A stretch of DNA of 36,797 nucleotides from a virus. Of this stretch, positions 20,760-29,775 are shown in pieces (position 1 is the first letter of the stretch; each line of letters opens with the position of its first letter). The notes under the pieces are model-generated. The model was given only the letters and a program-made list of their open reading frames with translations. It ran no database searches and was not told the origin of the DNA. The position numbers and the translations under genes are program-made. The stretch spans positions 1-36,797 of IMG/VR virus record IMGVR_UViG_3300028800_000210; one strand, given 5' to 3'.

Positions 20760-21170
20760 ATGTCAGAAGAAATCAAAAAAGACGCAAAGAGTAATCTCCC
20801 AAGAAAAGGGAAAGACCTGAAATATCAAAGAGATAGAGATAGAGAAATGGTACGCGGTATCTTTAGATTTTATGAAGTTCCAGGTGGAACGATGGCCTTC
20901 TCTTTTAGAAAATATCGTGAAGATGAAATTGAAACATACACCTTGAATGATGGCGAAATATATACTATTCCTAGAGGAGTAGCGCATCATCTTTCAAATA
21001 ACTGTTGGTATCCTGAGTATGCTTACAAGCAGGATGATAATATGAGAAACGTGGCCATGCTTACCAAGAAAAAGCGCCGTTGTTCATTCGATCCTCTTGA
21101 TTTTATGGATGTCGATGAATTGAATGAATTAAGACCATCAAATGTAGAAACGGTCACATTCCTTAAATAA
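20760..21170 (+). CDS. Conserved phage structural hypothetical
   Basis: 136 residues. Basic N terminus (PRKGKDLKYQRDRDREMVRG), then a beta-rich core with YTIPRGVAHHLSNNCWYPEY, a pattern I associate with hypothetical proteins downstream of podovirus capsid genes. The Lys/Arg KKKRRCSFDPLD near the end precedes an acidic stretch. AAAGGAAATCT is the ribosome binding site. Possibly a neck or head-closure protein, from neighbours only. Confidence 0.55.
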   Translation: MSEEIKKDAKSNLPRKGKDLKYQRDRDREMVRGIFRFYEVPGGTMAFSFRKYREDEIETYTLNDGEIYTIPRGVAHHLSNNCWYPEYAYKQDDNMRNVAMLTKKKRRCSFDPLDFMDVDELNELRPSNVETVTFLK

Positions 21171-21187
21171 AGATAATAGGAGCTGTT

Positions 21188-21565
21188 ATGGCTGATTATA
21201 ATTGTTTTGCCTATCGTAAGCCGGTATATGGCCCTGCCATGCGGTTAATAGCCTCGATTACTAATAGCACTGCCGCTACCGTCACCACAACCTTTGCTCA
21301 TGGTTATGTTGATGGAACTATTGTACGTTTCGATATTCCTCCCGCTTGCGGGATGCAACAAATAGATCAGCAAACAGCTCCTATCTTAGTTACCGGCGAT
21401 ACAACATTTAAGGTGCGCATAGATACCACGCTTTATGCACCATTTTCAGTGCCATCTGGTTTAGGACCATTCATTAATATCTGTGCCCTTTCAGTGCCGA
21501 TCGGGGAAAATAACGATACATTGAAGGCTGCGGTCGTTAACCAATTGCCAACATCAATCTTATAG
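21188..21565 (+). CDS. Small FCCH-like virion protein
   Basis: 125 residues. It is essentially one copy of the module seen in the 19464 product: VTTTFAHGYVDGTIVRFDIP, then TTFKVRIDTTLYAPF and a PxGxN end. AGGAGCTGTT precedes the ATG. It probably adds a beta domain to the head or neck. Function unknown beyond that. Confidence 0.55.
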   Translation: MADYNCFAYRKPVYGPAMRLIASITNSTAATVTTTFAHGYVDGTIVRFDIPPACGMQQIDQQTAPILVTGDTTFKVRIDTTLYAPFSVPSGLGPFINICALSVPIGENNDTLKAAVVNQLPTSIL

Positions 21566-21616
21566 AAAATCATTGGCAATATGCTACGCTGAAATAAAAA
21601 ATCTAAGGAGAGCTTC

Positions 21617-22762
21617 ATGGCAACTTACCCTACCCCCGCACCTGGAACCACCCTACAATCAATACAAACTAAAGTTCGTAGACTTACTTTATCGCCATCT
21701 GAAGCTCAATTGACTACCGATGATTTGAATAACTATATCAATACGTTTGTGGTATATGATTTCCCTGAACATTTAAGAACATTTAATCTACGGACAACCT
21801 ATACGTTTTATACCAACCCATACCAAGATGAATATCCGACCAATACTGCATCTTTTGGTAACGTGATGGTCAATCCATCAATCCAATATAATCCGTTATA
21901 TGATTTTCAAAATAAATATTTAAGTGTGCACCCGCCAATATATATATCGGGTTATCAAGCCGTATATAGCCAATCTCCCGAGCAACTTTTTAATATTTAT
22001 CCAAAGATTAATTTCCAATTAGCAACGGGATTAATGGGTGATGGCGTTACCACAACATTTACCGGTGTTATTAACTCACAGCAATCAATGCTGCCAAATA
22101 ATTTTAATCAGAGGATTGCTTTGCTGCAGCGACAAGTATTGTTTGATACCGCTGATGTTAATCTTGGTGCTTTGACGCTCGTAGACGTACCGGTACTCAA
22201 TACTTCAAATGGTAATACCACGGTTGTGGGGAACCTTTATGATCCTAATTCAGCTGCGTATCAAGCAGCAATAGCAAATCCTCCAACGACGGTATTGGCT
22301 AACAATAATATAAATTACGCCACGGGTGCGTTCACCATTACATTCTCCGCTGCGCCCGGGGCTAATATTCCTATTAATTCTCAAACACAGCCAAATGTAT
22401 TAGCATTGCCTCAAATGGTTCTTTATTATGCTAATAAATTCATCTTACGTCCTGTTCCAGATCAAGCATATAGAGTTAATCTAGAAGTCTATCAAGCGCC
22501 GATACAATTGTTCCAAACAAGCTCTGTGCCTGCTCTTAATGAATATTGGCAGTTCATAGCTTATGGAGCAGCTAAGAAGATATTTGAAGATAGGATGGAT
22601 ACTGATTCGGTGGCACAAATATTGCCTGAGTATCGCAATCAAATGAACCTTTGCTTACGAAGAACTATTGTCCAATACACCAATGAACGTACCGCAACAA
22701 TTTATACCGAACAATCGGGAATGAATGGTGGCTGGGGATGGACAGGAAATAATGCTTCATAA
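21617..22762 (+). CDS. Tail adaptor / head-tail connector (T7 gp11 / P22 gp4-like)
   Basis: 381 residues. The N-terminal IQTKVRRLTLSPSEAQLTTD and NYINTFVVYDFPEHLR match the adaptor pattern (t..dI..yIN..y..FP). The C-terminal third (LNEYWQFIAYGAAKKIFEDR, then RNQMNLCLRRTIVQYTNER) supplies the closing helices. A central insertion of about 150 residues is beta-rich and contains YATGAFTITFSAAPGANIP, a module common in tail proteins. It forms the ring below the portal. Followed by the nozzle-type protein, which matches adaptor-nozzle order. Confidence 0.75.
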   Translation: MATYPTPAPGTTLQSIQTKVRRLTLSPSEAQLTTDDLNNYINTFVVYDFPEHLRTFNLRTTYTFYTNPYQDEYPTNTASFGNVMVNPSIQYNPLYDFQNKYLSVHPPIYISGYQAVYSQSPEQLFNIYPKINFQLATGLMGDGVTTTFTGVINSQQSMLPNNFNQRIALLQRQVLFDTADVNLGALTLVDVPVLNTSNGNTTVVGNLYDPNSAAYQAAIANPPTTVLANNNINYATGAFTITFSAAPGANIPINSQTQPNVLALPQMVLYYANKFILRPVPDQAYRVNLEVYQAPIQLFQTSSVPALNEYWQFIAYGAAKKIFEDRMDTDSVAQILPEYRNQMNLCLRRTIVQYTNERTATIYTEQSGMNGGWGWTGNNAS

Positions 22763-22790
22763 TTAAAAATAATTTCAAGGAGAGTAAACA

Positions 22791-23417
22791 ATGGCATTTT
22801 TACCGTCGATACCACAAGCGACTGATCAGCTTTCAGTATCCCAAGGTAACATACTCAATAATTTTACTATTTTGGGTGCTATAGCAGGCAATTCCAATGC
22901 ATCATCATCCTCTATAAATTCAAGTGCAGGATTCAATTGGGTATATTTGGCTACGCAAGGTTCAATACCTCCGGGAGGTTCATCATTTGCTTCAGGAAAT
23001 GTGGCACTTTATTCTGCCAATAATGCAGCAACAGGTAATAATGAACTTTACATAAACAAAACCACAGGCGCGGGTGTAGTTCAGATTCCTATTACTGCTT
23101 ATTCAAACGGAGTAGTCGGTGCTAATACTGCTGTATCATGGAGTTATGATTCGTCTGGAATGCTTAAGATTGGTGGCCTTGCAACAACTGTTGGAGGGGT
23201 AGTAACTATTACCTTTAATAATACTTCGGCTGGGGGATTGGCGAACTTCCCTGGATTTGGAAGTTTCATAAGTTGGATATTGCCTGTTGTTATTAATAAT
23301 AATGCTTCTACTGCTGAAAGTGTTCGCGTGAAGAGCTTTTCATTAACTACAGCAACATTTGGCCTCGTCAATGGTGCTTCCGATACGTCATTCTTTTGGA
23401 CTGCTTTTGGAATTTAG
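22791..23417 (+). CDS. Small tail/virion protein
   Basis: 208 residues, Ser/Gly/Asn-rich. The N-terminal MAFLPSIPQATDQLSVSQGN and ILNNF are a common opening in tail-associated proteins. The C-terminal half has beta-strand pattern with NNTSAGG-type turns. AAGGAGAGTAAACA precedes the ATG. It lies between the adaptor and nozzle genes, so a tail component is likely, but no specific function can be given. Confidence 0.55.
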   Translation: MAFLPSIPQATDQLSVSQGNILNNFTILGAIAGNSNASSSSINSSAGFNWVYLATQGSIPPGGSSFASGNVALYSANNAATGNNELYINKTTGAGVVQIPITAYSNGVVGANTAVSWSYDSSGMLKIGGLATTVGGVVTITFNNTSAGGLANFPGFGSFISWILPVVINNNASTAESVRVKSFSLTTATFGLVNGASDTSFFWTAFGI

Positions 23418-23425
23418 GAGAAGTA

Positions 23426-25795
23426 ATGCCTTTTGATAGATTCCTGATTTCACCCATAAATACTGGTCTGCAGACTGATGTCAAACCATGGCAAATATTA
23501 GATGATGCTTTTACTTATTTGCAAAATGCTTACGTGTTTCGTGGTCGGGTTAGGAAGAGATTTGGATCTCTATTGATGGGAACTTCTCCATTGCAATCAC
23601 AATTGAGAATTAATTTGGGCAATACTGATGGATCAGGGAACAAAACAATTACTGTTCCTGGATCACAATTTAATGTTGGTCAGCAGTTTTCTGTTGGATC
23701 TCAAATATTTACGGTGATTGTCTTAGGAACTCCCGGGACTATGCTATCAACGGGAACTGCAACAGGAACCTTTAATACTTCAACAGGTCAAGTGGTAATA
23801 ACTGGTGCGGCAATAACAACACCGCTTTATTATTATCCATCATTACCAGTCATGGGAATAACCCAATATCTTATTGGGGCCGTTAACAATCATCCGACAT
23901 ATGCATTTGATACTGAGTTTGCTTATATATTTACAGCAGGAACTGGCTGGTCAAGATCAGGGACTGCTTTATGGCATGGCAGTAATACTAATTATTTTTG
24001 GCCATGTAATTGGACAAGTATTGCCGGAGATTTAATATTATTTGTTTCAAATTTCAATTTCACTCTCGGGGCTTCTGCTCCTGCGGCTACTGATGACCCT
24101 ATTTGGTACAACAATAATGGAACATGGACCGCTATGCTGGGTTCAGGATCAAATGGTATATTCTTCCTGCCGGGAGGGGCTACCGTTGCTACCGGGCCGT
24201 TTGTGCAAACCGCTCGAATTATAGTTGCTTTTAGGAATAGATTAGTTCTTCTTAATACGGTGGAGAACAACAATTCGAGTACAACGGGAACGGGAACTGC
24301 AACACAATATTTTAATAGAGCTCGATTTAGTTTCAATGGATCTCCTCTAGCAGTAAATGCTTGGTATGAACCTAATCAAACTGATGGATCTGGTAATGTG
24401 GCAGCAGGTGGGGGATTTATAGATGCATCCACTGATGAGCAAATAATATCTGCTCAGTTTATTAAAGACCGTCTTATAGTATATTTTGAGCGTTCAACAT
24501 GGGAACTTGCTTATACCGGCAATGAAATATTACCGTTTATTTGGAATAGATTAAATACAGAGCTCGGTAGTCAATCAACATTTAGCACCATTCCTTTTGA
24601 TAAAGAAGTGTTCACTATTGGAAACACTGGTGTTCATGCGTGTAACGGATCAAATGTTGTTCGGATAGATGATAAAATACCAGACGAAATTTTTGAATTT
24701 GAATCAAAGTCCAATGGAAATTTGAGAACTGCTGGCATAAGAGATTATTACAATGAATTGGCTATATGGACATTTGTTTCTGATCTAGAAGAACCAACCC
24801 AAACCTTCCCTAATCAATTGTTGATATACAATTATAAAAATGATTCATGGGCACTCTTTGATGATTGCTTTACTACTTTTGGGTATTTTGAACAACAGCA
24901 AGATACAACATGGGCCCTCACAGTTCCTCAGGCATGGGAACAATCCAATTATTCATGGAATAGTGGCAATATCCAAGCTAATCAAAGACAAATATTAGCA
25001 GGAACTCCAGAAGGATATGTTTTACGTATATCCGATGATTATGCGCGTAATTCACCGGGTATGAATCTTACTAATATTGGGCCGTTACCTATGGGTGGAA
25101 GTCCAGGTCAATTTTCATCTCCAACAGGAATTCTTACTTTAACGATTATTAATCACAATCTCAGCGCGACGCCATCAGAATTTCCCAATGACCAAGACTT
25201 TATCTATTTTGAAAATATTGTCGCAGATATGGCTACTCAAACCTTTATTAACGGAACTATATTTCCTGTTTATTCAGTAGTTGATGCCAATACAATAACC
25301 ATAAATACTTTCGGTGGTTTAACGTCAGGTACTTATTATGGCGGTGGTACTGTTTCGAGAGTTTCCAATATTCAACTGACTACCAAACAATTCAATCCTT
25401 ATACAGATCAAGATAGAAACTTATTTATCCAGAGAGTTGATTTTGGTGTGAGTGCTACAGAATCTATAATTAATGGTACTTCAATAGAGGGAGGACAGAT
25501 TACCGTAGATTATTATCCTTCGGCTTCCAGTGTTTCCATGATAGGAGGAGGCGCACAAACGGGATCAATAATGGGAAATTCTATACTAGAAACATTTCCA
25601 TATCCTACTGTACCGTTAGAATCATATCAGGATTTATTGTGGCATCCTGTATATTTCCAAGCTCAAGGACAATATATTCAATTTTCTTTATATCTATCTG
25701 CTGATCAAATGATCAATCCAACTATTGCTTTTGCTGATTTTGAATTGCAAGGAATGGTATTATATACCAGACCTACAAATGCGAGGTTGTCATAA
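23426..25795 (+). CDS. Tail nozzle protein (T7 gp12 / P22 gp10-like)
   Basis: 789 residues, expected length. The opening INTGLQTDVKPWQILDDAFT and LQNAYVFRGRVRKRFG is the typical start of this family. The body is a beta-propeller-like series of strands with Asn/Thr-rich turns; a FCCH-like insert lies around residues 570-640 (LTLTIINHNLSATPSEF). The ATG at 23426 follows TTTAGGAGAAGTA; an upstream in-frame start lacks a ribosome binding site. It forms the hexameric tube through which DNA passes. Confidence 0.8.
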   Translation: MPFDRFLISPINTGLQTDVKPWQILDDAFTYLQNAYVFRGRVRKRFGSLLMGTSPLQSQLRINLGNTDGSGNKTITVPGSQFNVGQQFSVGSQIFTVIVLGTPGTMLSTGTATGTFNTSTGQVVITGAAITTPLYYYPSLPVMGITQYLIGAVNNHPTYAFDTEFAYIFTAGTGWSRSGTALWHGSNTNYFWPCNWTSIAGDLILFVSNFNFTLGASAPAATDDPIWYNNNGTWTAMLGSGSNGIFFLPGGATVATGPFVQTARIIVAFRNRLVLLNTVENNNSSTTGTGTATQYFNRARFSFNGSPLAVNAWYEPNQTDGSGNVAAGGGFIDASTDEQIISAQFIKDRLIVYFERSTWELAYTGNEILPFIWNRLNTELGSQSTFSTIPFDKEVFTIGNTGVHACNGSNVVRIDDKIPDEIFEFESKSNGNLRTAGIRDYYNELAIWTFVSDLEEPTQTFPNQLLIYNYKNDSWALFDDCFTTFGYFEQQQDTTWALTVPQAWEQSNYSWNSGNIQANQRQILAGTPEGYVLRISDDYARNSPGMNLTNIGPLPMGGSPGQFSSPTGILTLTIINHNLSATPSEFPNDQDFIYFENIVADMATQTFINGTIFPVYSVVDANTITINTFGGLTSGTYYGGGTVSRVSNIQLTTKQFNPYTDQDRNLFIQRVDFGVSATESIINGTSIEGGQITVDYYPSASSVSMIGGGAQTGSIMGNSILETFPYPTVPLESYQDLLWHPVYFQAQGQYIQFSLYLSADQMINPTIAFADFELQGMVLYTRPTNARLS

Positions 25796-26337
25796 TGGCT
25801 TTATCGACTCAATATGGTGCTTATGTTCCTACTAATTTTATATGGGATGTTCAAAAACTTCAGGAAGTAGATATAAAAAGTCCGGATTTTAAAGAACTTC
25901 TCGTGCGTATGTATCAAAATCTTAGCTTAATGGCTACGGTTCTAAATATTAAAGATACGGGTTTATATCAGATTACCGAAGTTGTTAATGGACAAATGTA
26001 TTTTTCGAATCCATCCAATAATTCTTCAACAGTAGCATCGCCAGCTTTAAGAAATGTTTATCGAAAAGTTATCAATTACACAACAGCTTTGCCAAACACA
26101 GGAACTGCAACAATACCACATGGAATTACTTGCACTTCGACAACAACATTCACCAGGATATATGCTACATCATCAGACACATCGGGTAATAATTATATTC
26201 CCATTCCCTATGCCAGCCCTACTGCGGGGAATAATATTGAGTTGCATGTTGATGGTACTAATGTTTATATAATCACGGGATCAAATAGAACAAATTTTAC
26301 GCAGACATATATCATATTAGAATATCTGCAAACTTAA
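25795..26337 (+). CDS. Tail-associated protein
   Basis: 180 residues; overlaps the nozzle stop (TAATG), so translation is coupled. The N-terminal YGAYVPTNFIWDVQKLQEVD and FKELLVRMYQNLSLMATVLN form a helical anchor. The C-terminal 100 residues are beta-rich (GTATIPHGITCTSTTTFTRI), a small sandwich often seen in virion proteins. Its position after the nozzle suggests tail tip or fibre attachment. Confidence 0.6.
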   Translation: MALSTQYGAYVPTNFIWDVQKLQEVDIKSPDFKELLVRMYQNLSLMATVLNIKDTGLYQITEVVNGQMYFSNPSNNSSTVASPALRNVYRKVINYTTALPNTGTATIPHGITCTSTTTFTRIYATSSDTSGNNYIPIPYASPTAGNNIELHVDGTNVYIITGSNRTNFTQTYIILEYLQT

Positions 26338-26347
26338 GGAGAGTATT

Positions 26348-27013
26348 ATGGCATGTAGAGGTGGCGTTTGTTCAATGCGTGGTGGAACTTCATCACAAAT
26401 GCCAATGATGGGAGGAGCTGTTCCTGCTCCTGGAGCTAGAATGTCTAAGGGAGGAGGAAATTTCCTAACTGGTAAAAAAGGCAAATTCGGATCATTTCCT
26501 ATTGTTACGGGGGCGCAATCATCTGCCATGGATGCTTTATTAAGAAGTGGCCTGAGTGGGTTGGAGGGATTGGGTGGCTCTGTCATGGACAGATATAGCA
26601 ATATTTATGAAGGATTTGAACCTATAGAAGCTCTAGCTCGAGAAAACTTCTCTACCCAAACTATTCCTAGCCTTGCTGAAAGATTTACGTCATTAGGTTC
26701 AGGATCCCAGCGTTCTTCGGCTTTTCAGGGAGCATTAGGGGCAGCGGCAGCAAATTTAGAAAAACAATTAGCTGCATTACGTTCTGAATATGGATTTCAA
26801 AACAAAGCATTGAATTGGCAAACAGGATTAGCAGAAAAAGAATTAGCGCAAAGAAGCGCATTAGCTTCTTTAGGATATGGTCTACAACCACAATTTGAAA
26901 ATACATATACACCCGGTAAACCTGGATTGTTACAATCTTTATTCGGTGGAGCAATGTCTGGATTAGGGTCATTAGCGGGTGGTTGGGGATATGGTAAAGG
27001 TCTCAGAGGATAA
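26348..27013 (+). CDS. Internal virion (ejection) protein-like
   Basis: 221 residues, Gly/Ser/Ala-rich. A Gly/Met-rich N terminus (MACRGGVCSMRGGTSSQMP) precedes an amphipathic region (AMDALLRSGLSGLEGLGG), a central helical bundle (AAANLEKQLAALRSEYGFQ), and a Gly-rich end (GAMSGLGSLAGGWGYGKG). Small Gly/Ala proteins with this layout, just before a long coiled-coil protein, are typical of P22-type ejection sets. AAGGAGAGTATT is the ribosome binding site. The exact counterpart is not determined. Confidence 0.65.
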   Translation: MACRGGVCSMRGGTSSQMPMMGGAVPAPGARMSKGGGNFLTGKKGKFGSFPIVTGAQSSAMDALLRSGLSGLEGLGGSVMDRYSNIYEGFEPIEALARENFSTQTIPSLAERFTSLGSGSQRSSAFQGALGAAAANLEKQLAALRSEYGFQNKALNWQTGLAEKELAQRSALASLGYGLQPQFENTYTPGKPGLLQSLFGGAMSGLGSLAGGWGYGKGLRG

Positions 27014-27028
27014 TTAAAAGGAATAACT

Positions 27029-28285
27029 ATGCCATTACATATATTGCCTACTTCAGAGGGATGGGGAGAAACTATCGGTAAAGGTTTGGGGAATGGTATT
27101 TCTGCCGCTCTTCAGGGCCTAGCTGAAGGTAAACTTGCAAAGATGAAGCAAGCACAACAATACGATCAAAATGTACGAGGATTAAAAGCTCTTGGAGTTC
27201 AAAACGCAGAAGATGTCGCTCACCTTCCATCCAATCTTTTAGATATGTTTGTTAAACAAAAGATCGAAGAACCTTCCCATAAAAATTATGCAAATGCTTT
27301 ATCATCTATTTTGGGAGGCGGTCAATATGAAAAAACTCAAACACCAGCATTTTCAGAATCAAAAGAACCGGAATTTGTACGAAAAGAAGTAACGCCATCC
27401 CAAAAGTCTCAACTCAAGAAATATATCGAATCTCCACAGGGAAAAGCTAAATATAGCCCAAAACAGATAAAACAAATTAATGAATATTTAGCCAAACCAT
27501 CTGCTTCTGTTAATGCCAAGAATCCAAAATTTGTTGCCCCACAACCTGTGCCCGAACAAAAGCAAAAAGGCGTTCAACTTGAAGGATTAAATCCTAAACA
27601 AGCTACGGAAATAGCCAAACTTGCCCTAGAACAACAGAAATTAGCTCGGCAGGAGAGATCTGAAGCATTCAAAGAAACTAAGGCCCTGAGGGAAGAGTTG
27701 AGGACCAAAAAGAATTCAGCTAAAGCCAAACTAGAAGACCTTGATCGTATGGAAGAATTGGAAAAGGAAGGAAAACTAGATACGGCCGGCTATTCTGAAT
27801 TCCTCAAAAGATCAGGTCTAGACATACCAGCATTAATGAGCGAAGGCAGTGAAGAATTCAATAAAATAGCTACAAACTTCATCAGAGACGCTAAAGAATA
27901 TTTTGGAGGCCGTATTAGCAACTTCGAAATTGAACAGTTCTTGAAGACGGTACCCTCTTTAAGTCAGTCTCCAGAAGGAAGAAAGAGAGTCATTGCCAAT
28001 CTCAGAAGAATCGAACAGTTAGGCGTGGCTACATACGATGCATATAAAGAAGTACTCAAAGAGAATGGCGGCGTTCCTCCTCTTGATCTGGGAGAGCAAG
28101 TGGACGATAAGCTCGATAAGAAAAGAGAAGCTATAACCAAGCGATTCAAAGAAGATCTGGTTAAACCAGTACCGCAATCGCAAAATCAATTGGTAACGGC
28201 AGTTCAATCAGGCCTAGGATCAATTATAGGTGCCCCCGGATCACTCTTATCTAAAATAGGTGGCGGATTGGGTGCATTGCTTTAA
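27029..28285 (+). CDS. Coiled-coil ejection protein-like
   Basis: 418 residues. The N-terminal WGETIGKGLGNGISAALQGL is an amphipathic Gly-rich helix; the rest is mainly long charged helices, e.g. EIAKLALEQQKLARQERSEA and KAKLEDLDRMEELEKEGKL. The C terminus ends with a glycine-rich stretch (GSLLSKIGGGLGALL). These are expected of internal proteins that leave the capsid and form a channel in the cell envelope. Preceded by AAAAGGAATAACT. Last gene of this late segment. Confidence 0.65.
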   Translation: MPLHILPTSEGWGETIGKGLGNGISAALQGLAEGKLAKMKQAQQYDQNVRGLKALGVQNAEDVAHLPSNLLDMFVKQKIEEPSHKNYANALSSILGGGQYEKTQTPAFSESKEPEFVRKEVTPSQKSQLKKYIESPQGKAKYSPKQIKQINEYLAKPSASVNAKNPKFVAPQPVPEQKQKGVQLEGLNPKQATEIAKLALEQQKLARQERSEAFKETKALREELRTKKNSAKAKLEDLDRMEELEKEGKLDTAGYSEFLKRSGLDIPALMSEGSEEFNKIATNFIRDAKEYFGGRISNFEIEQFLKTVPSLSQSPEGRKRVIANLRRIEQLGVATYDAYKEVLKENGGVPPLDLGEQVDDKLDKKREAITKRFKEDLVKPVPQSQNQLVTAVQSGLGSIIGAPGSLLSKIGGGLGALL

Positions 28286-28294
28286 GCAAAGATG

Positions 28295-28336
28295 GCAGAG
28301 ATATGTTATTTATTAGCATATCTCTGCAATGCTTTT
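28295..28336 (+). terminator. Late-operon terminator, partly inside a convergent gene
   Basis: GCAGAGATATG (28295-28305) pairs perfectly with CATATCTCTGC (28317-28327), then AATGCTTTTATT. It overlaps the 3' end of the leftward 44-residue gene, so it may serve both directions. Confidence 0.7.
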
Positions 28337-28440
28337 ATTCCCCAATAGGGCAAACAAAGTACCGCATAAACATATCTGAAATATAGATATAGAAAAGTTA
28401 TCGGAAAAAAAATAATTGCTAATATTGTTAGCTTGTTCAT
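28306..28440 (-). CDS. 44-residue membrane protein
   Basis: GGAGGTTTT precedes the ATG at 28440. Hydrophobic residues 3-30 (KLTILAIIFFPITFLYLYF) make one long membrane helix; the tail is short and basic. The stop lies inside the terminator stem. Last gene of the leftward island. Function unknown. Confidence 0.5.
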   Translation of the reverse strand: MNKLTILAIIFFPITFLYLYFRYVYAVLCLPYWGIKALQRYANK

Positions 28441-28456
28441 AAAACCTCCATAATTA

Positions 28457-28513
28457 TTAATCTTTAAGTATTAGATATATAAACCATCCCAAGAAAAACA
28501 GTGATGCTAACAT
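28457..28513 (-). CDS. Possible 18-residue membrane micro-ORF
   Basis: AAAGGTGAATAA precedes the ATG, and the frame (MLASLFFLGWFIYLILKD) is nearly all hydrophobic. It fills the gap between two genes of the island. Chance cannot be ruled out at this length. Confidence 0.3.
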   Translation of the reverse strand: MLASLFFLGWFIYLILKD

Positions 28514-28777
28514 TTATTCACCTTTATATTCTTTTCTAAGAATATCTGCCCAAATCAATTTCTTTTCTAATGATCTTTTTTCTTGATCATCTGGATCTCC
28601 AAGTTCTTCACATTCGCAGTCGTTAATGAAATCATCAGGTCCGCTCGGTTGTCCATATCGGCACCCATTATTTGAATGTTCTTGATATTCATCCAATGTA
28701 TCCTGTCCTGTGAGAGGATTTTTTGCAATCCATTGCAAGATCGCATCTCTTGTTTCTTTGGTCATAGCCCTTTTCAT
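28514..28777 (-). CDS. 87-residue acidic protein of the leftward island
   Basis: MKRAMTKETRDAILQWIAKN begins a helical, acidic protein with a Cys-containing centre (NNGCRYG...NDCECEELGD) and a charged C terminus. The ATG at 28777 has AAAAAGGG upstream; the ATG at 28798 is the alternative. It lies just downstream of the iteron array. No family recognised. Confidence 0.55.
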   Translation of the reverse strand: MKRAMTKETRDAILQWIAKNPLTGQDTLDEYQEHSNNGCRYGQPSGPDDFINDCECEELGDPDDQEKRSLEKKLIWADILRKEYKGE

Positions 28778-28817
28778 ATTATTTTCCCTTTTTATCATCT
28801 ACAAGTTATTAAATAGT

Positions 28818-28974
28818 TTGCGCAAAACATTGCGCGAAAGTTGCGCAAATGTTGCGCAATAGTTTTTTATTTCAATCCGATTTATGCAGCAGATGCTGCG
28901 TAATTAAATTGTGCAACAACGGTTGCAGTTTTTCGTAATCATTTCGTAAATGTTTCGCAATCATTTCGTAATCA
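28818..28974. repeat. Two iteron arrays flanking a small palindrome (candidate origin or operator)
   Basis: Array 1: TTGCGCAA or TTGCGCGA at 28818, 28830, 28841 and 28852, i.e. 11-12 bp apart. Array 2: four abutting 11-mers at 28931, 28942, 28953 and 28964 (TTTCGTAATCA, TTTCGTAAATG, TTTCGCAATCA, TTTCGTAATCA). Between them lies GCAGCAGATGCTGC and AT-rich sequence. The 173 bases 28799-28971 carry no gene. Repeats at one per helical turn suggest cooperative protein loading, as at replication origins or partition sites. Confidence 0.65.
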
Positions 28975-29403
28975 AATTAAATTCATATCTCTGAAATAAG
29001 GTTCACATTCGTCTCTGAATTCTTTTATTTTCATTAGACTTTCCAGCAAAGACAATTTCACTGCTTCATTTTCAAATCCAAATGTATAAATAAAATTAAT
29101 CAATAATGGCAGCAGGCTCCATTTATCCCAATTTCTATTGCAATTTCCAACATCAAAACTATAAGTTTCATAAAGGTGTTGAGGATTTTTTTCTTCAGTA
29201 AATTCAGCAACAATTATTTCACTAATTTTTCCTTGTTTGTTGGTATTAAATAAGAATCGAATATCTTTTTTATTGAGGATTTTTTTCTCGGTATATTTTG
29301 TTTCAACATGTATAACTTGAGAAACATTTCCTCCAACGGCGTTCATAAAGCATGTATAACAATATTGATCAAAGTCTCCATCGCATGTATGTTTTCCTGT
29401 CAT
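28972..29403 (-). CDS. 143-residue hypothetical with N-terminal Cys cluster
   Basis: Starts MTGKHTCDGDFDQYCYTCFM, three Cys plus His within 18 residues, possibly a zinc site. The middle is alpha/beta (DIRFLFNTNKQGKISEIIVA), the C terminus helical. The ATG at 29403 follows AAAGGGAAATAAT. Its 3' end runs into the last iteron. No family recognised; host-takeover and regulatory roles are both open. Confidence 0.5.
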   Translation of the reverse strand: MTGKHTCDGDFDQYCYTCFMNAVGGNVSQVIHVETKYTEKKILNKKDIRFLFNTNKQGKISEIIVAEFTEEKNPQHLYETYSFDVGNCNRNWDKWSLLPLLINFIYTFGFENEAVKLSLLESLMKIKEFRDECEPYFRDMNLI

Positions 29404-29404
29404 A

Positions 29405-29581
29405 TTATTTCCCTTTCTTATCATCTTTTATTGCCTTTCCATATACTTTCACTTGCTGAGCCAACAATGCCGCTGTGACTAATTTGAACTGAATAGGCTT
29501 TGTTATCTTAGCCAACGTTATCTTTACTGGGTTTGAAAATGCTGGGGTTGCTAATAGTGTGAGTAATAATAGTTTTTTCAT
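29405..29581 (-). CDS. Small secreted protein of the leftward island
   Basis: 58 residues with a good signal peptide (MKKLLLLTLLATPAFS, cleavage after the Ser). The mature 42 residues are basic. Coupled to the RHH gene by ATGA overlap. AGGATT before the ATG at 29581. Like the 360 and 2912 products it would act in the envelope. Function unknown. Confidence 0.55.
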   Translation of the reverse strand: MKKLLLLTLLATPAFSNPVKITLAKITKPIQFKLVTAALLAQQVKVYGKAIKDDKKGK

Positions 29582-29748
29582 TTGAATCCTAATTCTATTT
29601 CTTCTCTGATCTTGTCCATAATTGCTTCTTCTATCCACCTCTTTATGCTCATATTCTTTTGGGATGCTCTTTTTTTCACCTCGTAATGAATATTAATATT
29701 CAGATCGACAATTAATCTCTTTATTTCATTTCCATGCTTATCTTTCAC
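29578..29748 (-). CDS. Ribbon-helix-helix repressor (Arc/CopG-like)
   Basis: 56 residues from a GTG at 29748 with AAAGGG upstream. The strand KRLIVDLNINIHYEVKKRAS, the turn NMSIKRW and the helix IEEAIMDKIREEIELG give a classic RHH fold. As the first gene behind its own promoter it probably represses it, contacting the repeated ATGTATA sequence there, and may control the island. It may also bind the neighbouring iterons, though this is only suggested by proximity. Confidence 0.7.
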   Translation of the reverse strand: MKDKHGNEIKRLIVDLNINIHYEVKKRASQKNMSIKRWIEEAIMDKIREEIELGFK

Positions 29749-29775
29749 ATTTTCCCTTTCTTTACCTATAAGAAT

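Noticed and set aside
28818-28974. A CRISPR array
   Set aside because: Repeats are 8-11 bp, nearly contiguous, with no spacer-length unique segments and no cas genes.
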